Assembly (NCBI GenBank): GCA_045643425.1
Contig: JAZUKW010000054.1
Location: 1 to 12,780 of the forward strand
Direction of reading: 5' to 3'
Origin: RGIG426 sp045643425
Lineage (GTDB): Bacteria > Bacillota > Clostridia > Oscillospirales > Acutalibacteraceae
Length of the DNA stretch: 12,780 nt
Notes under the pieces: generated by a model
The model's database searches: none
Told to the model about the DNA's origin: nothing
Seen by the model: the letters and a program-made list of their open reading frames with translations, nothing else
Translations under genes and position numbers: made by a program
In this document: positions 6,557 to 12,780 of the stretch, one piece after another
How positions within the stretch are numbered: the stretch's first letter is position 1
Layout: each line of letters begins with the position of its first letter

Positions 6557-7750
6557 ATGAAGCTGGAACCCATCGTTGTGTCGCTGCTCGATACCGACCT
6601 TTACAAATTCAATATGGATCAGGTGATTTTCCATAAGCATACGGATTTGTGCGGGGAATACTACTTTAAGTGCCGCAACACGGACGTCAAATTCACCCGC
6701 GAGATGCTGGAGGAGATCAACGGCCAAATCGACCATCTCTGCTCGCTGAAATTCACCAAAAAAGAGCTGGATTATCTCCGCTCCATTCGTTTTATCAAAA
6801 ACGACTACGTGGAGTTTTTGCGGCTGTGGCGTCCTATCCGCGAATACGTGGAAACGGGACTTTCCAAAGACGGCGAGCTGTCGATCGTGGTGAAGGGCCC
6901 GCTCTTTTCGGCGATGCAGTTCGAGATCTATCTGCTCGAGATCGTCAACGAGGTGTATTTCCGCTTTGCCTACGACTACGACGAATTGCTCAAATCCGCG
7001 AAAGAGCGCTTGGATAAAAAAATAGCCGCGTTCAACGACGGCACGTATACGTTCCAATTCGCTGAGTTCGGCTGCCGCCGCCGTCTGTCCCGCGAGTGGG
7101 AGGACGTGGTCATCAAACGCCTGGCGACCGAAACGAAGAACTGCGTCGGTACGTCCAACGTGTATTTTGCGATGAAATATAACTTGACGCCGATCGGCAC
7201 CTATGCCCACGAATTTGTCCAGATGTATCAGGGCATCGACTCCATTCCGCTGGCGTATACGAACCACTACGCGATGAAGGATTGGTACGACGAGTATCAG
7301 GGCGATAACGGTACGGCGCTGACCGATACGATCACCACCGACCTGTTTCTGCTCGATTTCAACCGCTCGATGGTCAACAACTACACCGGCGTGCGCCATG
7401 ACAGCGGCGACCCGTTCAAATGGGGCGAAAAGATCATTGCGCACTATAAAAAATACGACGTTGATCCGAAAACCAAGCTGTTGCTTTTCAGCGACGGGCT
7501 CGACTTCGATCACGCGCAGGCGCTGTATGACAATTTTAAAGACCGCGCCAAGGTGTCGTTCGGTATCGGCACGTTCTGCTCGAACGATACCAACGAAGAA
7601 TCGCTCAATATCGTCATCAAGCTGCAATACGTCAACGGACGTCCGGTGGCGAAGCTGTCGGATGCGCCGACCAAGGCGATGTGCCGCGACGAGGAGTATC
7701 TCGAATACTTGCGCCGCTCGGTGGATTTCCGCCTGAAACGCGAAAAATAA
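6557..7750 (+). CDS. pncB: Nicotinate phosphoribosyltransferase
   Basis: 397 residues, normal for the bacterial PncB type. It joins nicotinate to phosphoribosyl pyrophosphate to give nicotinate mononucleotide, with ATP hydrolysis through a phosphohistidine. Family motifs: the N-terminal LLDTDLYKFNMDQ (10-22), FAEFGCRRRLS (168-178), GTSNVYFA (198-205), GTYAHEF (214-220) with His218 at the place of the autophosphorylated His219/220 of the Salmonella and E. coli enzymes, and TGVRHDSGDP (277-286) for phosphoribosyl binding. Start is ATG with AAAGGA about nine bases upstream. It sits between nadE and trxA in one operon and acts directly on the pncA product. The NadD step linking it to nadE is not encoded in the window. 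Confidence 0.95.
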   Translation: MKLEPIVVSLLDTDLYKFNMDQVIFHKHTDLCGEYYFKCRNTDVKFTREMLEEINGQIDHLCSLKFTKKELDYLRSIRFIKNDYVEFLRLWRPIREYVETGLSKDGELSIVVKGPLFSAMQFEIYLLEIVNEVYFRFAYDYDELLKSAKERLDKKIAAFNDGTYTFQFAEFGCRRRLSREWEDVVIKRLATETKNCVGTSNVYFAMKYNLTPIGTYAHEFVQMYQGIDSIPLAYTNHYAMKDWYDEYQGDNGTALTDTITTDLFLLDFNRSMVNNYTGVRHDSGDPFKWGEKIIAHYKKYDVDPKTKLLLFSDGLDFDHAQALYDNFKDRAKVSFGIGTFCSNDTNEESLNIVIKLQYVNGRPVAKLSDAPTKAMCRDEEYLEYLRRSVDFRLKREK

Positions 7751-7762
7751 GGAGGAGTCTCT

Positions 7763-8068
7763 ATGGAGATCGAATTGACCGCCGAAAATTTTAACGAGGA
7801 AGTGCTTAAAAGCAGTCTGCCGGTGCTGGTGGATTTTTGGGCGACGTGGTGCGGCCCGTGCCGTATGATCGCGCCGCTTATCGAAGAGATCGCCGCCGAG
7901 TATGACGGAAAAGTGACCGTCGGCAAGGTGAACGTGGACGACGAGCCGGAGCTTGCGAACGCGTTCGAAATCGACAGCATCCCCACGCTGATGGTGTTTA
8001 AAAACGGGGAAGTGGCGGGAACGCTTGTGGGACTTCGCAAAAAAGAAGAGATCGTGGCTCTGTTTTAA
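7763..8068 (+). CDS. trxA: Thioredoxin
   Basis: 101 residues, a full-length single-domain thioredoxin. The active site is WCGPC (29-33) with redox cysteines Cys30 and Cys33, the buried acidic residue Asp24 in VDFWA, and the cis-proline Pro74 in SIPT. It has no signal peptide, so it acts in the cytoplasm reducing protein disulfides, using electrons from a thioredoxin reductase encoded elsewhere. GGAGGAG at 7751-7757 directly follows the pncB stop, five bases before the ATG, so it is the last gene of the NAD salvage operon and is followed by a terminator. Its grouping with NAD synthesis suggests shared demand for redox cofactors, which is inference. Confidence 0.96.
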   Translation: MEIELTAENFNEEVLKSSLPVLVDFWATWCGPCRMIAPLIEEIAAEYDGKVTVGKVNVDDEPELANAFEIDSIPTLMVFKNGEVAGTLVGLRKKEEIVALF

Positions 8069-8072
8069 AGAA

Positions 8073-8106
8073 CGCCGCTTGTCCTTTCGGACAAGCGGCG
8101 CTTTTT
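8073..8106 (+). terminator. Intrinsic terminator of the NAD salvage operon
   Basis: A perfect 12-pair GC-rich stem (8073-8084 with 8089-8100) with a TTTC loop is followed after one base by TTTTT, then by a second T run at 8111-8115. It starts four bases after the trxA stop and closes the operon. Confidence 0.95.
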
Positions 8107-8126
8107 GCGGTTTTTAGGGGATTGCA

Positions 8127-8155
8127 TTGACTTTTTGTCGCGCGGGTATTATAAT
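8127..8155 (+). promoter_or_regulatory. Sigma-A type promoter of the lipoprotein/two-component operon
   Basis: TTGACT at 8127-8132 and TATAAT at 8150-8155 are separated by 17 bases. The start of transcription should be near 8162, giving a leader of about 28 bases. TTATAA occurs at 8149-8154 and again at 8170-8175, flanking the expected start point; this may be chance in AT-rich DNA or a repressor site. Confidence 0.88.
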
Positions 8156-8173
8156 AAACTATATATGTGTTAT

Positions 8174-8183
8174 AAAGGGGGAG
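8174..8183 (+). promoter_or_regulatory. Ribosome binding site selecting a TTG start
   Basis: AAAGGGGGAG lies six bases before TTG at 8190. The longer open frame back to 8127 would begin inside the -35 box of the promoter, so it cannot be translated from that transcript. The TTG start also gives a proper lipoprotein signal peptide. Confidence 0.85.
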
Positions 8184-8189
8184 TGTGAA

Positions 8190-9560
8190 TTGAAACGGTT
8201 AAAAGCGGTGCTGAAAACGGCGCTTTGTCTTTTGGGCTGTCTGTCGCTTTGCGGCTGCTCGCTGTTTGAATTCAACATCTCCCAAAACCTCGTTTCGCCC
8301 GCGGCGACCGGCGACGAGGAAGCGATCCAAACGGCGCTGGCGACCTTTATCTCCGGCGAATACGGTTCCACCGCCGCCAATCAGTATAAGCTCAAATATC
8401 CCCACAGCGGTCAGTTCCGTACGGCGTTCATCGTGAAAGATACCGACGGCGACGGCGTGGATGAGGCGCTCGCGTTTTATGCGCTGTCCGAGGAACAGCC
8501 GCTTGCCCACGTCAACTACCTGCGTAAGCAGGGCAAGGAGTGGGAGAGCGTGGCGGACGTCGAAAGCGAAAGCAACGACATCCGCGAGGTGCGTTTTTCC
8601 GATCTGGACGGCGACGGCCATTTAGAGCTGTTGATCGGCTACGAGGTGAGTATTGCCCGCGACAGCCGCCTGTGCGTATATCGGTTGTCTCCGCTTGCGA
8701 TGAAGTCTCTTGCCGCGTATTGGTATACCGACTTTTTCGTGGGCCATATTTCCAGCGAAGCGCAAAACGACCTGCTTGTGTATCACATCAGCAACTCGGA
8801 GTACGAGGTGGAGGCACGGCTGGTTTCTATGCAAAACGGCAAGCTGCAAACCAAGGGCAAGACCGATATTGACGGCTATATCGAAAAGATCCTCTCGATC
8901 GACAGCTGCCGCTACGAAAACGGCGCGGTGGGCATTTTTGCCGATTGCGAAAAAGACAGCGACGTGATGATCACCGAGCTGGTGTTTTGGGACGGTCAGC
9001 ATCTGACCGCTCCGCTGTATGACGATTACGCCAACGTAACGACCAAAACGGCGCGCACGTCCGGCCTGTCGTTCTGTGACGTTGACGGAGACGATCGCCT
9101 TGAATGGCCGGTCAGCGAGAAGCTGCCGCTTCCCGAAAACGGTGTCGGAGAGAGCCTTTGGCTGACACGTTGGTGCTCCTATGATGCCGCGGCGGGCGAG
9201 GACGTGACCGAGTTTTACTCGGTTACGGTGCCGCAGGACGGCTATCTGCTTCGTTTGGACAATGCGTGGCTGGGCGCGGTTTCCGTCGCGTACGATACGC
9301 AGTCCCACCGTTTGGATCTCTACTATACGCAGGATGGTGTCGAGACGCTCGAATGCGTTATCCGTCATAGCTCCGCCAGCGACGCTGTTCCGGTCGAAAC
9401 GGCGACCGGCGCGGTGGGCCAGCCGGCGCCTCGCGTGTATAAGACGATCCAGCTGAAAGGCAGCGGCTCCGAATACCGCGTGTGGTGGAACGAAGCGGAG
9501 AATGCGGCGCTGCGGCTTGATTTGAATGAAATTTTGTACCGTATGACGGTGCTTTCGTAA
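8190..9560 (+). CDS. Lipoprotein with FG-GAP/VCBS-like calcium-loop repeats
   Basis: 456 residues from a TTG start chosen by the SD at 8174-8183. Residues 1-22 are a lipoprotein signal: basic start, hydrophobic core and lipobox L20-C21-G22 before Cys23, so the mature protein should be anchored to the outer face of the membrane. Three acidic loops are visible: DTDGDGVDE (84-92), DLDGDGHLE (138-146) and DVDGDDRLE (297-305), each followed by a hydrophobic strand. Such DxDxDG loops bind calcium in FG-GAP/VCBS beta-propeller blades and related folds. No enzymatic motif was recognised. It is the first gene of an operon, 14 bases before an OmpR-type regulator and its kinase, so a role as accessory sensor or envelope monitor is possible but inferred. 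Confidence 0.82.
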   Translation: MKRLKAVLKTALCLLGCLSLCGCSLFEFNISQNLVSPAATGDEEAIQTALATFISGEYGSTAANQYKLKYPHSGQFRTAFIVKDTDGDGVDEALAFYALSEEQPLAHVNYLRKQGKEWESVADVESESNDIREVRFSDLDGDGHLELLIGYEVSIARDSRLCVYRLSPLAMKSLAAYWYTDFFVGHISSEAQNDLLVYHISNSEYEVEARLVSMQNGKLQTKGKTDIDGYIEKILSIDSCRYENGAVGIFADCEKDSDVMITELVFWDGQHLTAPLYDDYANVTTKTARTSGLSFCDVDGDDRLEWPVSEKLPLPENGVGESLWLTRWCSYDAAAGEDVTEFYSVTVPQDGYLLRLDNAWLGAVSVAYDTQSHRLDLYYTQDGVETLECVIRHSSASDAVPVETATGAVGQPAPRVYKTIQLKGSGSEYRVWWNEAENAALRLDLNEILYRMTVLS

Positions 9561-9574
9561 AGGAGGCGGCTTTT

Positions 9575-10285
9575 TTGAAACGGATTTTGATTTGTGAGGA
9601 CGAGGCTTCGATCCGCGATTTCGTGGTACTGTATATGAAGCGGGCGGGCTACGACGTGCTGGAGGCCGGCTCCGGCGAGGAAGCGCTTGCGGCGTTCGAC
9701 GCCTCCGAAAAAGAGGGAAAACCGGTCGACGTGGCGCTTCTTGACGTGATGCTGCCCGGTATCGACGGCTTCGAGGTGTGCCGCAGCCTGCGCGCCAAAA
9801 GCGACACGATGGGCATTATTATGCTCACCGCTCGCACGCAGGAGGCGGAGAAGGTCAGCGGTCTGCAAAACGGTGCGGACGACTACGTGACCAAACCGTT
9901 TAGCCCCTCCGAGCTGGTGGCGCGGGTGGAGGCGCTGTATCGGCGCCTCTCGAAAACCCGCGCGGCGGATGCCGCTCCGTATACCGAGGAGATCGAGTCC
10001 GGCGAGTTTATTTTGAACGTCCGCAGCCGCACGCTTCAAAAAAACGGCGAACAGATCGACTTGACGCAACTCGAATTTCAAATTATCGAATATTTCTTCA
10101 CGCACCCCGGCCAGATTTTCAGCCGCACGGATATTCTCAACCGTGTGTGGGGCGAGGATTATTTCGGCGAGGATAAAATCGTGGACGTGAATATCCGCCG
10201 CCTGCGGATGAAGCTGGAGGAGGACGCCTCCGCTCCGAAGCATATTTGCACCGAATGGGGCAAGGGCTATTTTTGGAAGCCGTAA
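9575..10285 (+). CDS. Response regulator, OmpR/PhoB family
   Basis: 236 residues; TTG start with AGGAGG at 9561-9566, eight bases upstream, giving the normal N terminus (M)KRILICEDE. Receiver domain (about 1-120): acidic pocket Glu8-Asp9, phospho-acceptor Asp57 in LLDVMLPG, Thr85 in MLTART and Lys107 in VTKPF. DNA-binding winged helix (about 135-236): LTQLEFQIIEYFFTHPGQ, the recognition-helix region VDVNIRRLRMKLE, and the closing wing GKGYFW. It should be phosphorylated by the histidine kinase encoded 41 bases downstream and act as a transcription factor; targets are unknown. It is co-transcribed with the upstream lipoprotein gene, with no terminator or promoter visible between them. Closest named types are PhoB/WalR-like, but no specific symbol is justified. 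Confidence 0.95.
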   Translation: MKRILICEDEASIRDFVVLYMKRAGYDVLEAGSGEEALAAFDASEKEGKPVDVALLDVMLPGIDGFEVCRSLRAKSDTMGIIMLTARTQEAEKVSGLQNGADDYVTKPFSPSELVARVEALYRRLSKTRAADAAPYTEEIESGEFILNVRSRTLQKNGEQIDLTQLEFQIIEYFFTHPGQIFSRTDILNRVWGEDYFGEDKIVDVNIRRLRMKLEEDASAPKHICTEWGKGYFWKP

Positions 10286-10326
10286 AGCGGCAAACGGAAG
10301 ACTGAACACGAAAGGAGGAAGCGATC

Positions 10327-11772
10327 ATGGCATTTACGCGCGTGACGGGCATCACCAAACGGTGGCTGGTCAACGGGCTTGGAACCGTGTTTGTGTTTTT
10401 GGCGCTCTTGGTGGTCGCTTTCGTCTTTTTGACAAGAAGCTACTACTATCGCGCCGCACAGGCGGATTTGCTGTCGTATGCCAACAGCTCGGCGGATCTG
10501 TTCGAGCGGTATCTCAAAGGCGGCAACTTCGATTTGGAGTCGGGTCTTCGTGACTTTGTGGCGAATTTCCAGGACAAAGAGCTGGTAGAAGTCCAGCTCG
10601 TGAATAACGACGGCTCGATCGTGCTCACCTCCACCGGCTTTGGTCGGGCTGGCGAAACGGCTCCCGATTGGGAGGCGACCGCAACCTCGAAGGAGGGAAC
10701 CGCCTCGTGGCGCGGTCAATCCTCCAGCGGTGAAAACGTGATGTCCGTGTGTGTCCGACTGTCGGAAAAACGCGCCTCGACCGCATACGGCCTGCGTTAC
10801 GTCACCTCGCTGCGGCTGATCAACGCCGAAATGCGGTCGGCGACGCTGGCCATTATCGCTATCGCGCTGGCGGTGCTGTTCTTTGTTATGCTTTCCAACT
10901 CCTACTTCGTCAGCACCATTATAAACCCCGTGAAAGAGATCGGCCGCACCGCGCGCAACATCGCGCTCGGTCACTATGACGTGCGTATCGAAAAACGCTA
11001 TAACGACGAAATAGGCGAGCTGACCGATACGATCAACTATATGGCGGGCGAGATCGCCAACGCCGAAAAAATGAAAAACGAGTTTATTTCCTCCGTGTCT
11101 CACGAGCTGCGTACGCCGCTCACCTCGATCAAGGGCTGGAGCGAGACGCTTTGCGAGCTCGGAACGGAGGACGAGGAAATGACCAAGAAGGGCCTCAAGG
11201 TCATTTCCGGCGAAACCGACCGTCTCGCGCGTATCGTGGAAGATCTGCTCGACTTTTCCAGAATGCAAAGCGGCCGCTTCTCGGTACAGATCGAAAAAAT
11301 GGATCTGCTCGCCGAGGTGGAGGACAGCGTGATGCTGTACCGCGACCGTGCCAAGCGCGAGGGCATCACGCTCAAATATATGGAAAACTCTCAAGTGATG
11401 CTGCCGATCGAGGGCGACCGTATCCGCTTGCGCCAGGTGCTCGTTAACGTGATTGACAACGCGATCAAGTATTCGCACTCCGGGGGAACGGTGCGGGTGG
11501 AGACCGCCGAAATGGGCGAATTTGCCCAGGTGGTGGTGAGCGACACCGGTATCGGTATCTCGGACGAGGATTTACAGCATATTACCGACAAGTTCTATCG
11601 CGCCGGCAAAAACGGCGGGATTCCCGGCTCGGGAATCGGACTTGCCGTTGTGGATGAAATTATTAAAAAGCATAACGGTACGCTGGAAATCGAAAGCGAT
11701 GAGGGTGTCGGCACGACCGTCATCATCACGCTTCCGAAAAAACAGCCGCAAACCGGGAAGGAGACACTATGA
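10327..11772 (+). CDS. Membrane sensor histidine kinase
   Basis: 481 residues; ATG with AAAGGAGG at 10311-10318, eight bases upstream. Topology: TM1 about 14-36, an extracytoplasmic sensor of about 135 residues (38-170) with a PAS/Cache-like strand pattern around VEVQLVNNDGSIVLTSTGFG, and TM2 about 172-195. A HAMP linker follows (about 196-248), then HisKA with phosphorylatable His259 in SVSHELRTPL. The ATPase domain has the N box (Asn374 and Asn378 in VLVNVIDNAIKYS), G1 DTGIGIS (406-412), F box KFYRAG (422-427) and G2 GSGIGLA (434-440). All catalytic parts are intact. It is the partner of the upstream response regulator. Its last four bases overlap the start of the DUF1385 gene (ATGA), so the two are probably translationally coupled. 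The signal sensed is unknown. Confidence 0.96.
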   Translation: MAFTRVTGITKRWLVNGLGTVFVFLALLVVAFVFLTRSYYYRAAQADLLSYANSSADLFERYLKGGNFDLESGLRDFVANFQDKELVEVQLVNNDGSIVLTSTGFGRAGETAPDWEATATSKEGTASWRGQSSSGENVMSVCVRLSEKRASTAYGLRYVTSLRLINAEMRSATLAIIAIALAVLFFVMLSNSYFVSTIINPVKEIGRTARNIALGHYDVRIEKRYNDEIGELTDTINYMAGEIANAEKMKNEFISSVSHELRTPLTSIKGWSETLCELGTEDEEMTKKGLKVISGETDRLARIVEDLLDFSRMQSGRFSVQIEKMDLLAEVEDSVMLYRDRAKREGITLKYMENSQVMLPIEGDRIRLRQVLVNVIDNAIKYSHSGGTVRVETAEMGEFAQVVVSDTGIGISDEDLQHITDKFYRAGKNGGIPGSGIGLAVVDEIIKKHNGTLEIESDEGVGTTVIITLPKKQPQTGKETL

Positions 11773-12779
11773 GCAAAGAAAAATCCTGCCCCGCAAAATA
11801 CACCTCGATCGGCGGACAAGCGTTGATCGAGGGCGTGATGATGCGCGGGCCGAAAAAGACGGCGATGGCGGTACGCCACGCAGAAACCAAAGAGATCCAA
11901 ATGAAGGAATGGGAAAACGGCGCGTCCCACAAGGGCTTTTTCTGGAAAACCCCGTTTATCCGCGGCGTGTTCAACTTCGTGGACTCGCTTGTTCAGGGCT
12001 ATAAGGCGCTGATGCTTTCGGTCGATATGTCCGGTATGGGCGACGAGGAAGTGGAAAACGAAAAGAACGAAAAAGAAGTCAAGAAAATGAGCGACGGCCC
12101 GCTTTTCGCCGTGCTGATGGTAATTAGCTGCGTTCTCGGTATCGGGCTTGGCGTGGGGCTGTTTATTTGGCTGCCTATCCAAATCTACAACCTGCTCAAA
12201 GCGGTGATCCCCGCGCTCGACAACCGCTTTTTGCAGTCGTTCTGCGAGGGCCTTTTGCGTATTATCATCTTTATCGCCTACATCTCCGCGACTGCGCTGA
12301 TGAAAGACATCCGCCGCGTGTATCAGTACCACGGTGCGGAGCATAAGACGATTTTCTGCTATGAACACGGCCTGCCGCTGACGGTGGAAAACGTCAAAAA
12401 GCAGATCCGCTTCCATCCGCGCTGCGGCACCAGCTTTATGATTTTGATGCTGCTTATCGGCATTTTCTTCTCGATGATCATTCCGCACGACATTCCGTCG
12501 CTTCTTCGCGCCGGCATCAAGATTTTGATGATCCCGTTCGTGATGGGCGTCGGCTATGAGGCGATCAAGCTTGCCGGCCGCAAGGATAACAAATTTACGC
12601 GCTTTATCTCCGCGCCCGGCTTGTGGGTACAGCGTATTACCACCAAAGAGCCGGAGGACGAGATGATCGAGTGTGCCATCGCTTCGTTTGTGGAAGTGTT
12701 GCCGGAGGATGACAAAGCACGCGAGACCGCACAGGAGATTACGTGGACGTTGTATGAGGATCCCCAAAAAGAAGGCTAA
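11769..12779 (+). CDS. yqhQ: DUF1385 family polytopic membrane protein (YqhQ-like)
   Basis: 336 residues, complete, ending one base before the window edge. Start is the ATG overlapping the kinase stop; AAGGAG at 11758-11763 is five bases upstream. Family signatures: YTSIGGQALIEGVMMRGP (11-28), YHGAEHKTIFCYE (187-199), FHPRCGTSF (215-223) and APGLWVQRITTKEPEDEMI (282-300). Hydrophobic segments near 112-140, 155-178, 221-240 and 246-264 suggest about four membrane spans, with an acidic, Lys/Glu-rich stretch (91-109) before the first. The His/Glu/Cys motifs look like a metal or catalytic site but the molecular role is not known to me. In many Clostridia this gene precedes prmC and prfA, so those are expected downstream, outside the window. 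Its overlap with a histidine kinase here suggests a shared envelope function, which is inference. Confidence 0.92.
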   Translation: MSKEKSCPAKYTSIGGQALIEGVMMRGPKKTAMAVRHAETKEIQMKEWENGASHKGFFWKTPFIRGVFNFVDSLVQGYKALMLSVDMSGMGDEEVENEKNEKEVKKMSDGPLFAVLMVISCVLGIGLGVGLFIWLPIQIYNLLKAVIPALDNRFLQSFCEGLLRIIIFIAYISATALMKDIRRVYQYHGAEHKTIFCYEHGLPLTVENVKKQIRFHPRCGTSFMILMLLIGIFFSMIIPHDIPSLLRAGIKILMIPFVMGVGYEAIKLAGRKDNKFTRFISAPGLWVQRITTKEPEDEMIECAIASFVEVLPEDDKARETAQEITWTLYEDPQKEG

Positions 12780-12780
12780 C

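Noticed and set aside
6410..7627. Long minus-strand open frames opposite pncB, and likewise 8622-9368, 9365-10309, 10267-11478 and 11595-12767
   Set aside because: All are in the codon-aligned antisense frame of a well-recognised gene and give Arg/His/Val-rich proteins without motifs; they are composition artefacts.
8127..8189. N-terminal extension of the lipoprotein to an ATG-like frame opening at 8127
   Set aside because: It would start inside the -35 box, upstream of the transcription start, and would disrupt the lipoprotein signal peptide; the TTG at 8190 has an ideal SD.

Overview
The window looks like chromosome from a GC-rich, Gram-positive Clostridia-type bacterium, probably an uncultured gut Oscillospiraceae/Ruminococcaceae relative. 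The grounds are a DUF1385/YqhQ-family membrane protein, a lipoprotein with a type II lipobox, strong AGGAGG-type ribosome binding sites (some driving TTG starts), textbook TTGAC(G/T)-17-TATAAT promoters, and a giant modular secreted protein with S/T/Q linkers, InlB-like repeats and fibronectin III domains. This placement is inference; no rRNA or other marker is present. All eight genes are on the + strand, and I see no tRNA, CRISPR array, transposase or phage gene.

Region 1 (35-5206) is a single 1710-residue secreted protein followed by a strong intrinsic terminator. It has a signal peptide, an unassigned N-terminal module that may be a glycoside-hydrolase-like barrel, a beta-rich module, two carbohydrate-binding-like jelly rolls separated by low-complexity linkers, seven InlB-B/Listeria-Bacteroides-type repeats and four fibronectin III domains. 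Its DNA is a composition mosaic: the start and the stalk are about 60-67% GC in sampled lines, while the middle (about 240-2500) is about 40%, with abrupt edges.

Region 2 (5212-8106) is a promoter-to-terminator operon for pyridine nucleotide salvage: nicotinamidase (pncA), ammonia-dependent NAD synthase (nadE) and nicotinate phosphoribosyltransferase (pncB), with a thioredoxin (trxA) as the last gene. Nicotinamide goes to nicotinate, then to nicotinate mononucleotide; the adenylyltransferase step (nadD) is not in the window; NadE then amidates deamido-NAD to NAD.

Region 3 (8127 to the window end) starts at a second consensus promoter. It carries a lipoprotein with three calcium-type DxDxDG(x)nE loops, an OmpR/PhoB-type response regulator, a two-TM HAMP/HisKA histidine kinase, and a DUF1385 membrane protein overlapping the kinase by 4 bases. 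The order suggests an envelope-sensing unit in which the lipoprotein may be a sensor accessory or a target; that link is inference.

Most of the window is ordinary. The parts most worth a second look are the mosaic surface protein with its unassigned N-terminal module and the lipoprotein/two-component/DUF1385 cluster.
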